From the NCBI GenBank assembly GCA_900470095.1, contig UBZM01000058.1, positions 1 through 64,000 on the forward strand: a DNA stretch of 64,000 bases, read 5' to 3'. Shown piece by piece: positions 26,043 through 33,380 of this stretch; the stretch's first letter is position 1; the number at the start of each line of letters is the position of its first letter. This DNA is from Hyphomicrobiales bacterium (GTDB lineage: Bacteria; Pseudomonadota; Alphaproteobacteria; Rhizobiales; Beijerinckiaceae). The notes beneath the pieces are model-generated. The model searched no databases and had not been told where the DNA came from. It saw only the letters and a program-made list of their open reading frames with translations. Made by a program: the position numbers and the translations under genes.

Positions 26043-26785
26043 CGAAGCCGCAAGTGACGAAGCCGGGAGACAGCGGGCGTAAGACGCCCGATCTCGCTCG
26101 GCTTGAGGCGAAGCTTGGCCATGTCTTCGCCAATCGCTCCCTGCTTGACACCGCCCTGACCCACATGAGCGCCGAGAGTTCGCGGCTCGGCAGCTATCAG
26201 CGGCTTGAATTCCTGGGCGATCGCGTCCTGGGATTGAGTGTCGCCGACATGCTCTTCGAGCGCTATCCGCAGGCCGAGGAAGGCGACATGTCGCGCCGCC
26301 TGGCCGATCTCGTGCGCAAGGAGACCTGCGCCGAAGTCGCTCTGGGCTGGGACATCGGCAGCTTCCTGAAGCTCGGCGATGGCGAGATCCTGGGCGGCGC
26401 CCGCAAGAACAAGGCGATCCTGGCCGATGCCTGCGAGTCGATCATCGGTGCGGTCTTCATCGATGGCGGCTATGCTGCAGCAAGAGGACTGGTCGAGCGC
26501 GCCTTTGGCGAACGCCTGCTGAAGCCGGTGCGCCCGTTGCGCGATGCGAAGACCGCGTTGCAGGAATGGGCGCAGGGCAAGGGCTACCAGACGCCGACTT
26601 ATACCGAGCGCGGCCGCTCGGGCCCGGACCATGCCCCGCTCTTCCGGGTTGCGGCCCGGATCGCGGGATTGATCGACGCCGAAGCCGAAGGGCGCTCCAA
26701 GCGCCTCGCCGAACAAGCTGCTGCCGAGGCGTTCCTGCGCCGCGAGGGGCTCTGGAACGAAACCATGGGAGATGACAATGGCTGA
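26039..26785 (+). CDS. rnc: Ribonuclease III
   Basis: About 248 residues from the GTG at 26039, which overlaps the lepB stop as GTGA; a second GTG at 26054 is an alternative. The RNase III signature is RLEFLGDRVLGLSVADMLF, with the second acidic cluster in DACESIIGAVFIDGG. A double-stranded RNA-binding domain occupies the last 75 residues. It cuts double-stranded RNA, including rRNA precursors. The era gene begins inside its end. This lepB-rnc-era order is widely conserved. Confidence 0.97.
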   Translation: MTKPQVTKPGDSGRKTPDLARLEAKLGHVFANRSLLDTALTHMSAESSRLGSYQRLEFLGDRVLGLSVADMLFERYPQAEEGDMSRRLADLVRKETCAEVALGWDIGSFLKLGDGEILGGARKNKAILADACESIIGAVFIDGGYAAARGLVERAFGERLLKPVRPLRDAKTALQEWAQGKGYQTPTYTERGRSGPDHAPLFRVAARIAGLIDAEAEGRSKRLAEQAAAEAFLRREGLWNETMGDDNG

Positions 26786-27689
26786 GGCCGACAAGCCCAC
26801 ACGCTGCGGCTTCGTTGCGCTGATCGGCGCGCCCAATGCCGGCAAGTCGACGCTGCTGAACAAGCTCGTCGGCGCCAAGATCTCGATCGTCTCGCGCAAG
26901 GTGCAGACGACGCGGACCCAGGTGCGCGGCATCGCGCTCGCCGGCACGGCGCAGGTCATCTTCGTCGACACGCCCGGCATCTTCGCACCCAAGCGCCGGC
27001 TCGACCGCGCCATGGTGACGAGCGCCTGGGGCGGCGCGACCGATGCCGACCTGATCGGCGTGCTGATCGATGTCGAGCGCTTCGACAATGAGGAGAACAC
27101 AAGGCTGCTGGAAAAGCTCGCCGAGCTGAAGCAACCCAAGTTCCTGATCCTCAACAAGATCGACACGATCGAGAAGGAGAAGCTGCTCGCCATCACGACG
27201 CAGCTGAACGAGCGGGGCAAGTTCGAGACCACCTTCATGGTCGCGGCGCTGACCGGCTACGGCGTCAAGGACATCCTCGACTGGCTCGAGACGCGTCTGC
27301 CGTTCAGCCCCTGGCTCTACCCGGAGGATCAGATCTCGGATGCGCCTCTGCGCTTCCTCGCCGCCGAGATCACGCGCGAGAAGATCTTCGAGCGCCTGCA
27401 CGACGAATTGCCCTATCGCTCGACCGTCGAGACCGAACAATGGCAGCAGCGGCCCGATGGCTCGGTGCGCATCGAGCAGACGATCTATGTCGAGCGCGAG
27501 GGCCAGCGGAAGATCGTGCTCGGTGAGGGTGGCCAGACCATCAAGGCGATCGGTCAGAAGGCCCGCGTCGAGATTGCCGAGGCGGCCGAGGCCAAGGTCC
27601 ATCTCTTCCTCTTCGTCAAGGTTCGCGAGAACTGGAGCGACGATCCGGAGCGCTATCGCGAGATGGGGCTGGAGTTCCCCAAGGGCTAG
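26778..27689 (+). CDS. era: GTPase Era
   Basis: 303 residues from the ATG at 26778, which is 6 bp after GGGAG; an in-frame ATG at 26772 would overlap the spacing. The GTPase motifs are G1 GAPNAGKS (18-25), G3 DTPG and G4 NKID. A KH domain at the end contains VLGEGGQTIKAIGQKAR and binds the 3' end of 16S rRNA. Era acts in 30S subunit assembly. The gene overlaps rnc by 8 bp, and its stop shares CTAG with the stop of the convergent LysR gene. Confidence 0.98.
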   Translation: MAEADKPTRCGFVALIGAPNAGKSTLLNKLVGAKISIVSRKVQTTRTQVRGIALAGTAQVIFVDTPGIFAPKRRLDRAMVTSAWGGATDADLIGVLIDVERFDNEENTRLLEKLAELKQPKFLILNKIDTIEKEKLLAITTQLNERGKFETTFMVAALTGYGVKDILDWLETRLPFSPWLYPEDQISDAPLRFLAAEITREKIFERLHDELPYRSTVETEQWQQRPDGSVRIEQTIYVEREGQRKIVLGEGGQTIKAIGQKARVEIAEAAEAKVHLFLFVKVRENWSDDPERYREMGLEFPKG

Positions 27690-28552
27690 ATTCGTAAAGG
27701 CTGAACCGGTCCGCGAAACGCTGCCGCCAGCTCCCTGACGAAGGCGTTGGCGCGCGGCGTGGTGACGTTACTGCGCAGCACGACCTCGGATGAGCCCAGC
27801 ACTGGGAGGCCCCAATCCGTGCCGACCTCGACGGTTCCGGGTGGGGCGATGCGCGCGGCGAGCGGCGTGACGCCGAGCCCGGCCTGGACGGCCGCCACGA
27901 CCGCAGCCATGCCGCCGCCGACAAAGGCCTCGCGCCATCCCAGTCCGGCGCCGCTCACCGCCTCGATGGCATGACGCCTGAGTGCGCATTCCGTCATCAG
28001 ACTGACGAGCGGCAGCGGCTCAGACGGATCGCGCGTCAGCGTTGGCGCGGCGAACCAGCCAAAGGCGTCGCGGCGCAGCGTTTCGCCCGTTCGCCCTTGT
28101 CCAATCCGTAGCGTCACGGCGACATCGATCTCGCCGCGTTCGAAGGCCGTCTCGAGCAGGCTCGAGCGTTCGATCCGCAGGCTGATCACCAGCGTCGGGT
28201 CATGGCCGAAGAGACGCGCCAGCAGAGCCGGGGCATCGGCGCCGACCGCCTGCTCGCTGATCCCGACTGAGATGCGCTCGGGTGCCTCGGTGAAGGCGGC
28301 CCGCGCCCGTTCATGTGCGGCGAGCAGCTCGCGCGCCGCCGGTACGAAACGCTCGCCCTCGGCGGTGAGCTTGACGAGACGCGGGTGGCGCTGGAGCAGG
28401 GCCCGGCCGAGAACCTCCTCGAGCCGCTTGACCCGGGTGCTGACCAGCGACTGGGTCGTGCCCAGCGCCTCGGCGGCGCGCGTGAAGCTGCGCAGATCGG
28501 CCGCACTGAGAAAGGCGGCGACCGCATCGATATCGAGCGTCGTAGCCAACAT
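27686..28552 (-). CDS. LysR-family transcriptional regulator
   Basis: 288 residues. The first 65 form the winged helix-turn-helix (AVAAFLSAADLRSFTRAAEALGTTQSLVSTRVKRLEEVLGR region), and the remainder is the substrate-binding domain. It is divergent from a tautomerase-family gene with a 115 bp shared gap, the classic layout for a LysR protein that controls its neighbour. Its stop overlaps the stop of era on the other strand. The effector is unknown. Confidence 0.93.
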   Translation of the reverse strand: MLATTLDIDAVAAFLSAADLRSFTRAAEALGTTQSLVSTRVKRLEEVLGRALLQRHPRLVKLTAEGERFVPAARELLAAHERARAAFTEAPERISVGISEQAVGADAPALLARLFGHDPTLVISLRIERSSLLETAFERGEIDVAVTLRIGQGRTGETLRRDAFGWFAAPTLTRDPSEPLPLVSLMTECALRRHAIEAVSGAGLGWREAFVGGGMAAVVAAVQAGLGVTPLAARIAPPGTVEVGTDWGLPVLGSSEVVLRSNVTTPRANAFVRELAAAFRGPVQPLRI

Positions 28553-28553
28553 A

Positions 28554-28573
28554 AATCAAAAATCCATATGATT
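28554..28573. promoter_or_regulatory. Candidate LysR operator in the divergent gap
   Basis: AATCA and TGATT are separated by 10 bp in an AT-rich patch directly ahead of the LysR start, fitting the loose inverted LysR box. This position suits autorepression. It is inferred from symmetry and position only. Confidence 0.35.
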
Positions 28574-28667
28574 GATATCTACAACCATACACTACAACGA
28601 TGTTTCGAACGGCGCTAGCTTGATCTGGACAGCGAGGCCAATGCCCTCGCAAACCGGAGATCCAACC

Positions 28668-29048
28668 ATGCCCCTGATCCGCATTTCCATGAGGCGCGGC
28701 CGTCCCGCCTCCGAGCCGGCCGCCATTCTCGACGGCGTCTATCGGGCGATGCGCGAGACCTTCGAGGTGCCGGAGGACGATCTCTTCGCCGTGATCCACC
28801 AGCACGACCCCGACGAGTTCATCTTCAACGCCCGCTATTTCGGCTTCGAGCGCACGGCCGGTCTCGTTCTCATCCAGATCACCTGCAACAACAGCCGCGG
28901 CGTCACCCAGAAGAAGGCGCTCTTTGCCAAGATCGCCGAGAACCTGCGCCGCGAGCCTGGACTGAAGCCCGACGACATCTTCATCAACCTGATCGAGACC
29001 GCGCGTGAAAACTGGTCCTTCGGCGGCGGCATCGCCCAGTATGTCTGA
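28668..29048 (+). CDS. Tautomerase family protein
   Basis: 126 residues from the ATG at 28668, preceded by GGAG. Pro2 follows the initiator Met (MPLIRISMRRGRP), the catalytic base of the 4-oxalocrotonate tautomerase/MIF superfamily. The length of about 125 fits the fused-dimer subgroup. The remaining motifs (RAMRETFEVPEDDLFAVI, FINLIETARENWSFGGG) match the tautomerase group seen next to LysR regulators. The substrate is unknown, probably an aromatic or keto-acid intermediate. Transcription is likely controlled by the divergent LysR protein. Confidence 0.9.
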   Translation: MPLIRISMRRGRPASEPAAILDGVYRAMRETFEVPEDDLFAVIHQHDPDEFIFNARYFGFERTAGLVLIQITCNNSRGVTQKKALFAKIAENLRREPGLKPDDIFINLIETARENWSFGGGIAQYV

Positions 29049-29149
29049 GATCAGCTGCCCGCCCTCGCGCATCGGCCGCTGACGCGAGCTGTCGGGAGGG
29101 CGCGCCTGCGGAAATTGACCCGGCCGGGTGCGCCGCCTAACTCCTAGCC

Positions 29150-29878
29150 ATGGAGTGGAGCGATGACGGCACCATCATCGGCGTCCGGCATCACGGCGAG
29201 AATGCCGTGATCCTGGAGGTGCTGACGCGCCTGCATGGCCGCCATTTCGGGCTCGTGCGCGGTGGGCGCTCGGCCCGGGCGCAGCCGGTGCTGCAGCCCG
29301 GCAATGCGGTCTCGCTGACCTGGCGGGCCCGGCTCGACGAGCATCTCGGCGAATACAAGGTCGAGCTCATCACCTCGCATGCGGCGCGGCTGATCGCGGC
29401 GCCCGTCGCCCTCTATGGGCTGGCGGTGATCTCGGCCCTGCTGCGCCTGCTGCCGGAGCGCGATCCCCATCCCGCCCTGCACGAGGGGCTGGCGGTGCTG
29501 ATCGAGCATCTCGACGAGCAGACGCTGGCGCCGGCCCTGATCGTGCGGTTCGAGGTCGCCATGCTGTCCGAGCTCGGCTTCGGACTTGATCTGACGCGCT
29601 GTGCCGTTACCGGCTCGCCCGATGATCTCACCCATGTCTCGCCGAAATCGGGCAAGGCGGTCAGCCGCAAGGTCGCCGAGCCCTATCAGGATCGTCTGCT
29701 GGCGCTGCCGCGCTTCCTCAGCGAAGGGCAGGGCGCGCGGCAACCCTCGGCGGCGGATATCGCGGCGGGCTTCGCCCTGACCGGCTTTTTCCTGCGCCGC
29801 CATCTGCTTGAGCCGCGCGGATTGCTCGAGTCGCCGGAGCGGGCGCGGCTGCTGGAGTTGGTCGCACGAATTCACTGA
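29150..29878 (+). CDS. recO: DNA repair protein RecO
   Basis: 242 residues. The N-terminal OB fold is typical (MEWSDDGTIIGVRHHGENAVILEVLTR), with VRGGRSARAQPVLQPG next and an all-helical C-terminal part. RecO loads RecA with RecR at SSB-covered gaps in the RecFOR pathway. In most alphaproteobacteria recO directly follows era. Here the LysR/tautomerase pair separates them. The zinc-finger cysteines present in some RecO proteins are only partly represented. Confidence 0.93.
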   Translation: MEWSDDGTIIGVRHHGENAVILEVLTRLHGRHFGLVRGGRSARAQPVLQPGNAVSLTWRARLDEHLGEYKVELITSHAARLIAAPVALYGLAVISALLRLLPERDPHPALHEGLAVLIEHLDEQTLAPALIVRFEVAMLSELGFGLDLTRCAVTGSPDDLTHVSPKSGKAVSRKVAEPYQDRLLALPRFLSEGQGARQPSAADIAAGFALTGFFLRRHLLEPRGLLESPERARLLELVARIH

Positions 29879-30000
29879 TTTCTGCCGCGTTTGCGGGTAT
29901 GACGCTTTGCGCGGCTTGCATCGGGCCGGCATCGTCATAGGAAGTGATTCGCGGCCGGCGTTTCCCGGCGGCCGCAACGTAGATCGAGGTTGAGTGACAC

Positions 30001-32247
30001 ATGGGAAAGCCGGTCGAGCCGCCACCGGAGGACGAGACCGAGCGCATCGATCTGAAATCGGCGCTCGAAGAGCGCTATCTCGCCTATGCGCTGTCCACCA
30101 TCATGCACCGTGCCCTGCCGGATGCGCGTGACGGCCTGAAGCCCGTCCATCGCCGCATCCTGCATGCGATGCGGCTGCTGCGCCTCGACCCCGGCCAGGT
30201 GCACAAGAAATGCGCCCGCATCGTCGGCGACGTCATCGGTAAGTTCCACCCGCACGGCGACCAGTCGGTCTATGACGCGCTGGTGCGCCTCGCCCAGGAT
30301 TTCGCGCAGCGTTACCCGCTCGTCGACGGCCAGGGCAACTTTGGCAATATCGACGGCGATAACGCCGCTGCCTACCGCTATACCGAAGCGCGCATGACCG
30401 AGGTCGCGCGCCTCCTGCTCGACGGGATCGAGGAGGACGCGGTCGATTTCCGCGAGACCTATAACGGCGAGGACGAGGAGCCGATCGTCCTGCCGGCGGC
30501 GTTCCCCAATCTGCTGGCCAATGGCTCGCAGGGCATCGCGGTCGGCATGGCGACCTCGATCCCGCCGCATAACGCGGCCGAACTCTGCGATGCCGCGCTC
30601 TATCTGATCCAGCATCCGGAGACCTCCTCCGAGCAGCTCATGACCTTTGTGCCCGGGCCGGATTTCCCGACTGGCGGCATCATCGTCGAGACCCGGGCCT
30701 CGATGGCCGAGACCTATCGCACCGGGCGCGGCGCCTTCCGCACCCGGGCGCGCTGGCATGTCGAGGACCAGGGCCGCGGCACCTGGCTCGCAGTGGTCAC
30801 CGAGATTCCCTACATGGTCTCGAAGGGCCGGCTGATCGAGAAGATCGCCGAACTGCTGAACGACCGGAAGCTGCCGCTGGTCGGGGATCTGCGCGACGAG
30901 TCGGCCGAAGACATCCGCGTCGTCATCGAGCCGCGCAGCCGCGCTGTCGATGCCAATCTGATGATGGAATCGCTGTTCAAGCTCACCGAGCTCGAATCGC
31001 GCATTTCGATGAACATGAACGTGCTGACCGGCGGGCTGGTGCCGCGGGTGCTCGGCCTCAACGAGGCTCTGCGCGCCTGGCTCGACCATCGCCGCGAAGT
31101 GTTGCTGCGCCGCTCGCGCTTCCGCCTCGGCCAGATCGAGAAGCGGCTCGAGATCCTGCGCGGCCTTCTGATCGTCTATCTCGACCTCGACCGCGTCATC
31201 AAGATCATCCGCGAGGAGGACGAGCCGAAGGTCGAGCTGATGCGCTATTTCGAGCTCAGCGAGGTCCAGGCCAATGCGATCCTCGACACGCGCCTGCGCG
31301 CCCTGCGCAAGCTCGAGGAGATGCAGCTCAAGACCGAGCTCGACGAGCTCACCACCGAGAAGGGCCAGATCGAGGGGCTGCTGGCCTCCGAGGCGACGCA
31401 GTGGAAGACCATCTCCTGGGACATCCGCGAGGTGAAGAAGCTCTTCGGCCCGGAAACCGCGATCGGCAAGCGCCGCACCGATTTCGCCGACATGCCGGAG
31501 ACGACCGATATCGACCTGACGCAGGCCATGGTCGAGCGCGAGCCGATCACGGTCGTCGTCTCCAAGAAGGGCTGGATCAGGGCGCTGAAGGGCCATGTCC
31601 AGGACCTCTCGACGCTGTCCTTCAAGGGTGATGACGCGCTGCAGCTCGGGTTCCACACCGAGACCACAGCGAAGCTCCTGGTGCTGGCCTCGAACGGCAA
31701 GGTCTTCACGCTGGAGGCGTCCAAGCTGCCGGGCGGCCGGGGCTTCGGCGATCCCATCCGCCTGATGATCGAGCTGGAGGAGACGGCCGACATCGTCTCC
31801 GCCTTCCCTTATCGGCCGGGCCTCAAGCTCCTGATGGTGACGACGGATGGGCGCGGCTTCGTCGCCCCCAGCGACGATGTCGTGGCCAATACCCGCAAGG
31901 GTCGCCAGGTGCTCAATGTCACCGAGCCGGTCAAGGCCCTGCTCGCCGTTCCCGCCGAGGGCGACCATGTCGCGATCATCGGCGAGAACCGCAAGCTGCT
32001 CTGCTTCCCGCTCTCCGAGGTCGCGGAGATGGGGCGCGGCAAGGGCGTGCGCCTGCAGCGCTACAAGGATGGCGGCGTCTCCGACGCCAAGACCTTCAAG
32101 CTGGCCGAGGGCCTGACCTGGCTCGACACCTCGAACCGGACCTGGACGGTCGGGGCTGCCGAGCTGATCGAATGGCTCGGCCATCGTGCGGAATCGGGCC
32201 GCCTGCCGCCCAAGGGCTTTCCGAAGAACAACAGGTTCGGCGGCTGA
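30001..32247 (+). CDS. parC: DNA topoisomerase IV subunit A
   Basis: 748 residues, the alphaproteobacterial ParC length. It separates linked daughter chromosomes with ParE. The breakage-reunion domain has the catalytic tyrosine Y127 in AAYRYTEARM. The quinolone pocket reads HPHGDQSVYDAL, so Gln88 stands where E. coli has Ser80, and Asp92 where it has Glu84. The C-terminal third forms the beta-pinwheel with repeats such as LLVLASNGKVFTLE and LLMVTTDGRGFVA. The shorter C-terminal domain and the N-terminal sequence fit ParC rather than GyrA. GAGG precedes the ATG. No parE is present nearby. Confidence 0.96.
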   Translation: MGKPVEPPPEDETERIDLKSALEERYLAYALSTIMHRALPDARDGLKPVHRRILHAMRLLRLDPGQVHKKCARIVGDVIGKFHPHGDQSVYDALVRLAQDFAQRYPLVDGQGNFGNIDGDNAAAYRYTEARMTEVARLLLDGIEEDAVDFRETYNGEDEEPIVLPAAFPNLLANGSQGIAVGMATSIPPHNAAELCDAALYLIQHPETSSEQLMTFVPGPDFPTGGIIVETRASMAETYRTGRGAFRTRARWHVEDQGRGTWLAVVTEIPYMVSKGRLIEKIAELLNDRKLPLVGDLRDESAEDIRVVIEPRSRAVDANLMMESLFKLTELESRISMNMNVLTGGLVPRVLGLNEALRAWLDHRREVLLRRSRFRLGQIEKRLEILRGLLIVYLDLDRVIKIIREEDEPKVELMRYFELSEVQANAILDTRLRALRKLEEMQLKTELDELTTEKGQIEGLLASEATQWKTISWDIREVKKLFGPETAIGKRRTDFADMPETTDIDLTQAMVEREPITVVVSKKGWIRALKGHVQDLSTLSFKGDDALQLGFHTETTAKLLVLASNGKVFTLEASKLPGGRGFGDPIRLMIELEETADIVSAFPYRPGLKLLMVTTDGRGFVAPSDDVVANTRKGRQVLNVTEPVKALLAVPAEGDHVAIIGENRKLLCFPLSEVAEMGRGKGVRLQRYKDGGVSDAKTFKLAEGLTWLDTSNRTWTVGAAELIEWLGHRAESGRLPPKGFPKNNRFGG

Positions 32248-32268
32248 GGCTGCATCGGCCCGGGCTTA

Positions 32269-32312
32269 GATCACGCTGCGTTTGGACGAATTCGTCCAAA
32301 CGCAGCGTGATC
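32269..32312. repeat. 44 bp perfect palindrome
   Basis: The left arm starts GATCACGCTGCG and runs to GGACGAA; the right arm is its exact complement, giving 22 bp arms with no loop and a GAATTC centre. It lies 22 bp after the parC stop. Similar sequences with the GCGTTTGGACG core occur between genes in Methylobacterium and Bosea relatives, so I call it a dispersed palindromic repeat; transcribed RNA would form a long hairpin. Confidence 0.9.
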
Positions 32313-32339
32313 GGCTCTCATGGTTTAGAGCAGGCTGAG

Positions 32340-32367
32340 TGCGAAAAACCGTTGCCGCTTTTTCGCA
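32340..32367. repeat. Hairpin repeat with TGCGAAAAA arms
   Basis: The arms TGCGAAAAA and TTTTTCGCA enclose a CCGTTGCCGC loop, with TTTAGAGCAGG on one side and GCATGC on the other. It resembles the TAAAGCAT elements in outline (TAGAGCA ... GCATGC) but has its own core. Confidence 0.7.
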
Positions 32368-32512
32368 GCATGCCGGAGGGCCCGGGTCTCTGCTCCGCCT
32401 GGCTGGGGCCGTGATGGCCGCGGGTTGCTCGCAAAGACGCGCTCGCAAGCCCTTTGGCCGGCGCATCAGCATCGTAAAAAGTAACGAATTTTCAACCAGT
32501 TGACCGGGCGCC

Positions 32513-32562
32513 TTGAATCAGCGCGGCAAGGCGTTGAATCAATGTCTCCGGTCCCTGAATCA
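32513..32562. repeat. Three TTGAATCA motifs spaced exactly 21 bp
   Basis: TTGAATCA at 32513 and 32534, and CTGAATCA at 32555, recur every 21 bp with unrelated spacers. Each contains GAATC, a GANTC site of the kind methylated by CcrM. The same motif at the same spacing is found at 62785 and 62806. Confidence 0.8.
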
Positions 32563-32613
32563 CTCTCTCAGCCAGGGCTTGCAGCCCCCGGCGTCTCTGC
32601 CGGGAGGATGGAC

Positions 32614-33219
32614 CTACCTGATCGCCTGGCCGACCACGCCGACCTCGAGGCCGAGCGTCAGATTGTTGGTCACGGCCCATTCGACACCGGCGCGGGCTTC
32701 GGGCCTGACCGCGATCTCGCTGCGGTTGAACGGCGAACTGAAGGGCGTCGGGCCATAGCGCCAGGTCTCGTTCGCGGCAGCGAGCCCGACCTTGGTGTAG
32801 AGCAGCACGTTCTCGGTTGCGAACACGCCGGCCTTGAGCTGGAAGGCGCCGGCGACATCGCGCGTCCAGGCCGCCGTGTTGAAGCTCGGCGTGCCATAGC
32901 CGCCGATCGCAGGGGCGTATTCGAGCGCGCCGATGACGCCGTAGAGGAAGTCGCCATCGCGCCACATCTTGCCGCCTTCGAGCCCGATCGTCGGGCCGGC
33001 CGAGGTGCCCAGCCCCTTGGCGCTGGTCACCTGGAAGCCCGTGGAGATGCGGGCATAGGAGCCTTCCCACTTCACGCCACCGGGCGCCAGCGTCGGCTCC
33101 GACCAGGCGAAGGACGGCACGGAGGCAAAGCCCGTGAAGGGCAGATAGGCCTGGGCCTGCGAGGCGCCAGCGCTGAGCGCAAGCGCGCAGAGCGCGCCGG
33201 AAAGGATCGGTAGTCTCAC
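32614..33219 (-). CDS. Small outer-membrane-type beta-barrel protein, unnamed
   Basis: 201 residues from a GTG start with GAGAGGA upstream. Residues 1-24 are a signal peptide ending AQA. The mature part alternates strand-forming residues and turns (GSYARISTGFQV, GGKMWRDGDFLYGVIGALEY, LLYTKVGLAAANETWRYG, ARAGVEWAVTNNLTLGLEVG) as in small OmpA/OmpW-like or Rhizobiales opacity-type barrels. It ends at Arg rather than an aromatic residue. Exact family and function are unknown. It is convergent with parC. Confidence 0.8.
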   Translation of the reverse strand: MRLPILSGALCALALSAGASQAQAYLPFTGFASVPSFAWSEPTLAPGGVKWEGSYARISTGFQVTSAKGLGTSAGPTIGLEGGKMWRDGDFLYGVIGALEYAPAIGGYGTPSFNTAAWTRDVAGAFQLKAGVFATENVLLYTKVGLAAANETWRYGPTPFSSPFNRSEIAVRPEARAGVEWAVTNNLTLGLEVGVVGQAIR

Positions 33220-33332
33220 GTCGAAGGCATCCTCTCGGCCAAACCCCTGTGCGTAAGCCTAGCAGAAGGTCGCGTGAATGTCGCGGATTTGTGGCGGGAG
33301 TGGCGCAAGAGCTGATCCAGCCTCTTGTCTTT

Positions 33333-33379
33333 GCATCGGCTTTGCCCGGAAAACCGCAATCCACCTTTCGGGCCGATGC
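33333..33379. repeat. Nested palindromic repeat, copy 3
   Basis: GCATCGGC and GCCGATGC ends enclose the CCGGAAAACCGCAATCCACC core, matching copies 1 and 2. On the minus strand the end of the DUF2336 gene reads ATC GGC TAA followed at once by AGCATCGG, so the stop codon belongs to the element's edge. Confidence 0.85.
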
Positions 33380-33380
33380 T

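Larger units (their letters stand above)
32248..32613. other. 366 bp repeat-rich gap between convergent genes
   Basis: No gene is supported. The gap carries three separate structured elements in order: a 44 bp perfect palindrome, a hairpin element and a three-unit 21 bp repeat (listed individually). Because parC and the next gene converge here, no promoter is needed. The elements are probably repeats of the REP kind or terminators. Confidence 0.7.

Noticed and set aside
29935..32184. 749-codon open frame opposite parC
   Set aside because: Mirror of parC codons. No ribosome binding site or domain.
32513..32562. CRISPR-like array of TTGAATCA units
   Set aside because: Motifs are 8 bp with 13 bp gaps and there are no cas genes; the size is far below that of a CRISPR unit.
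32492..33364. 290-codon minus-strand frame overlapping the small barrel gene
   Set aside because: The 201-codon frame has a signal peptide and barrel strands; this one does not. Its LIQ heptads only reflect the 21 bp DNA repeat.
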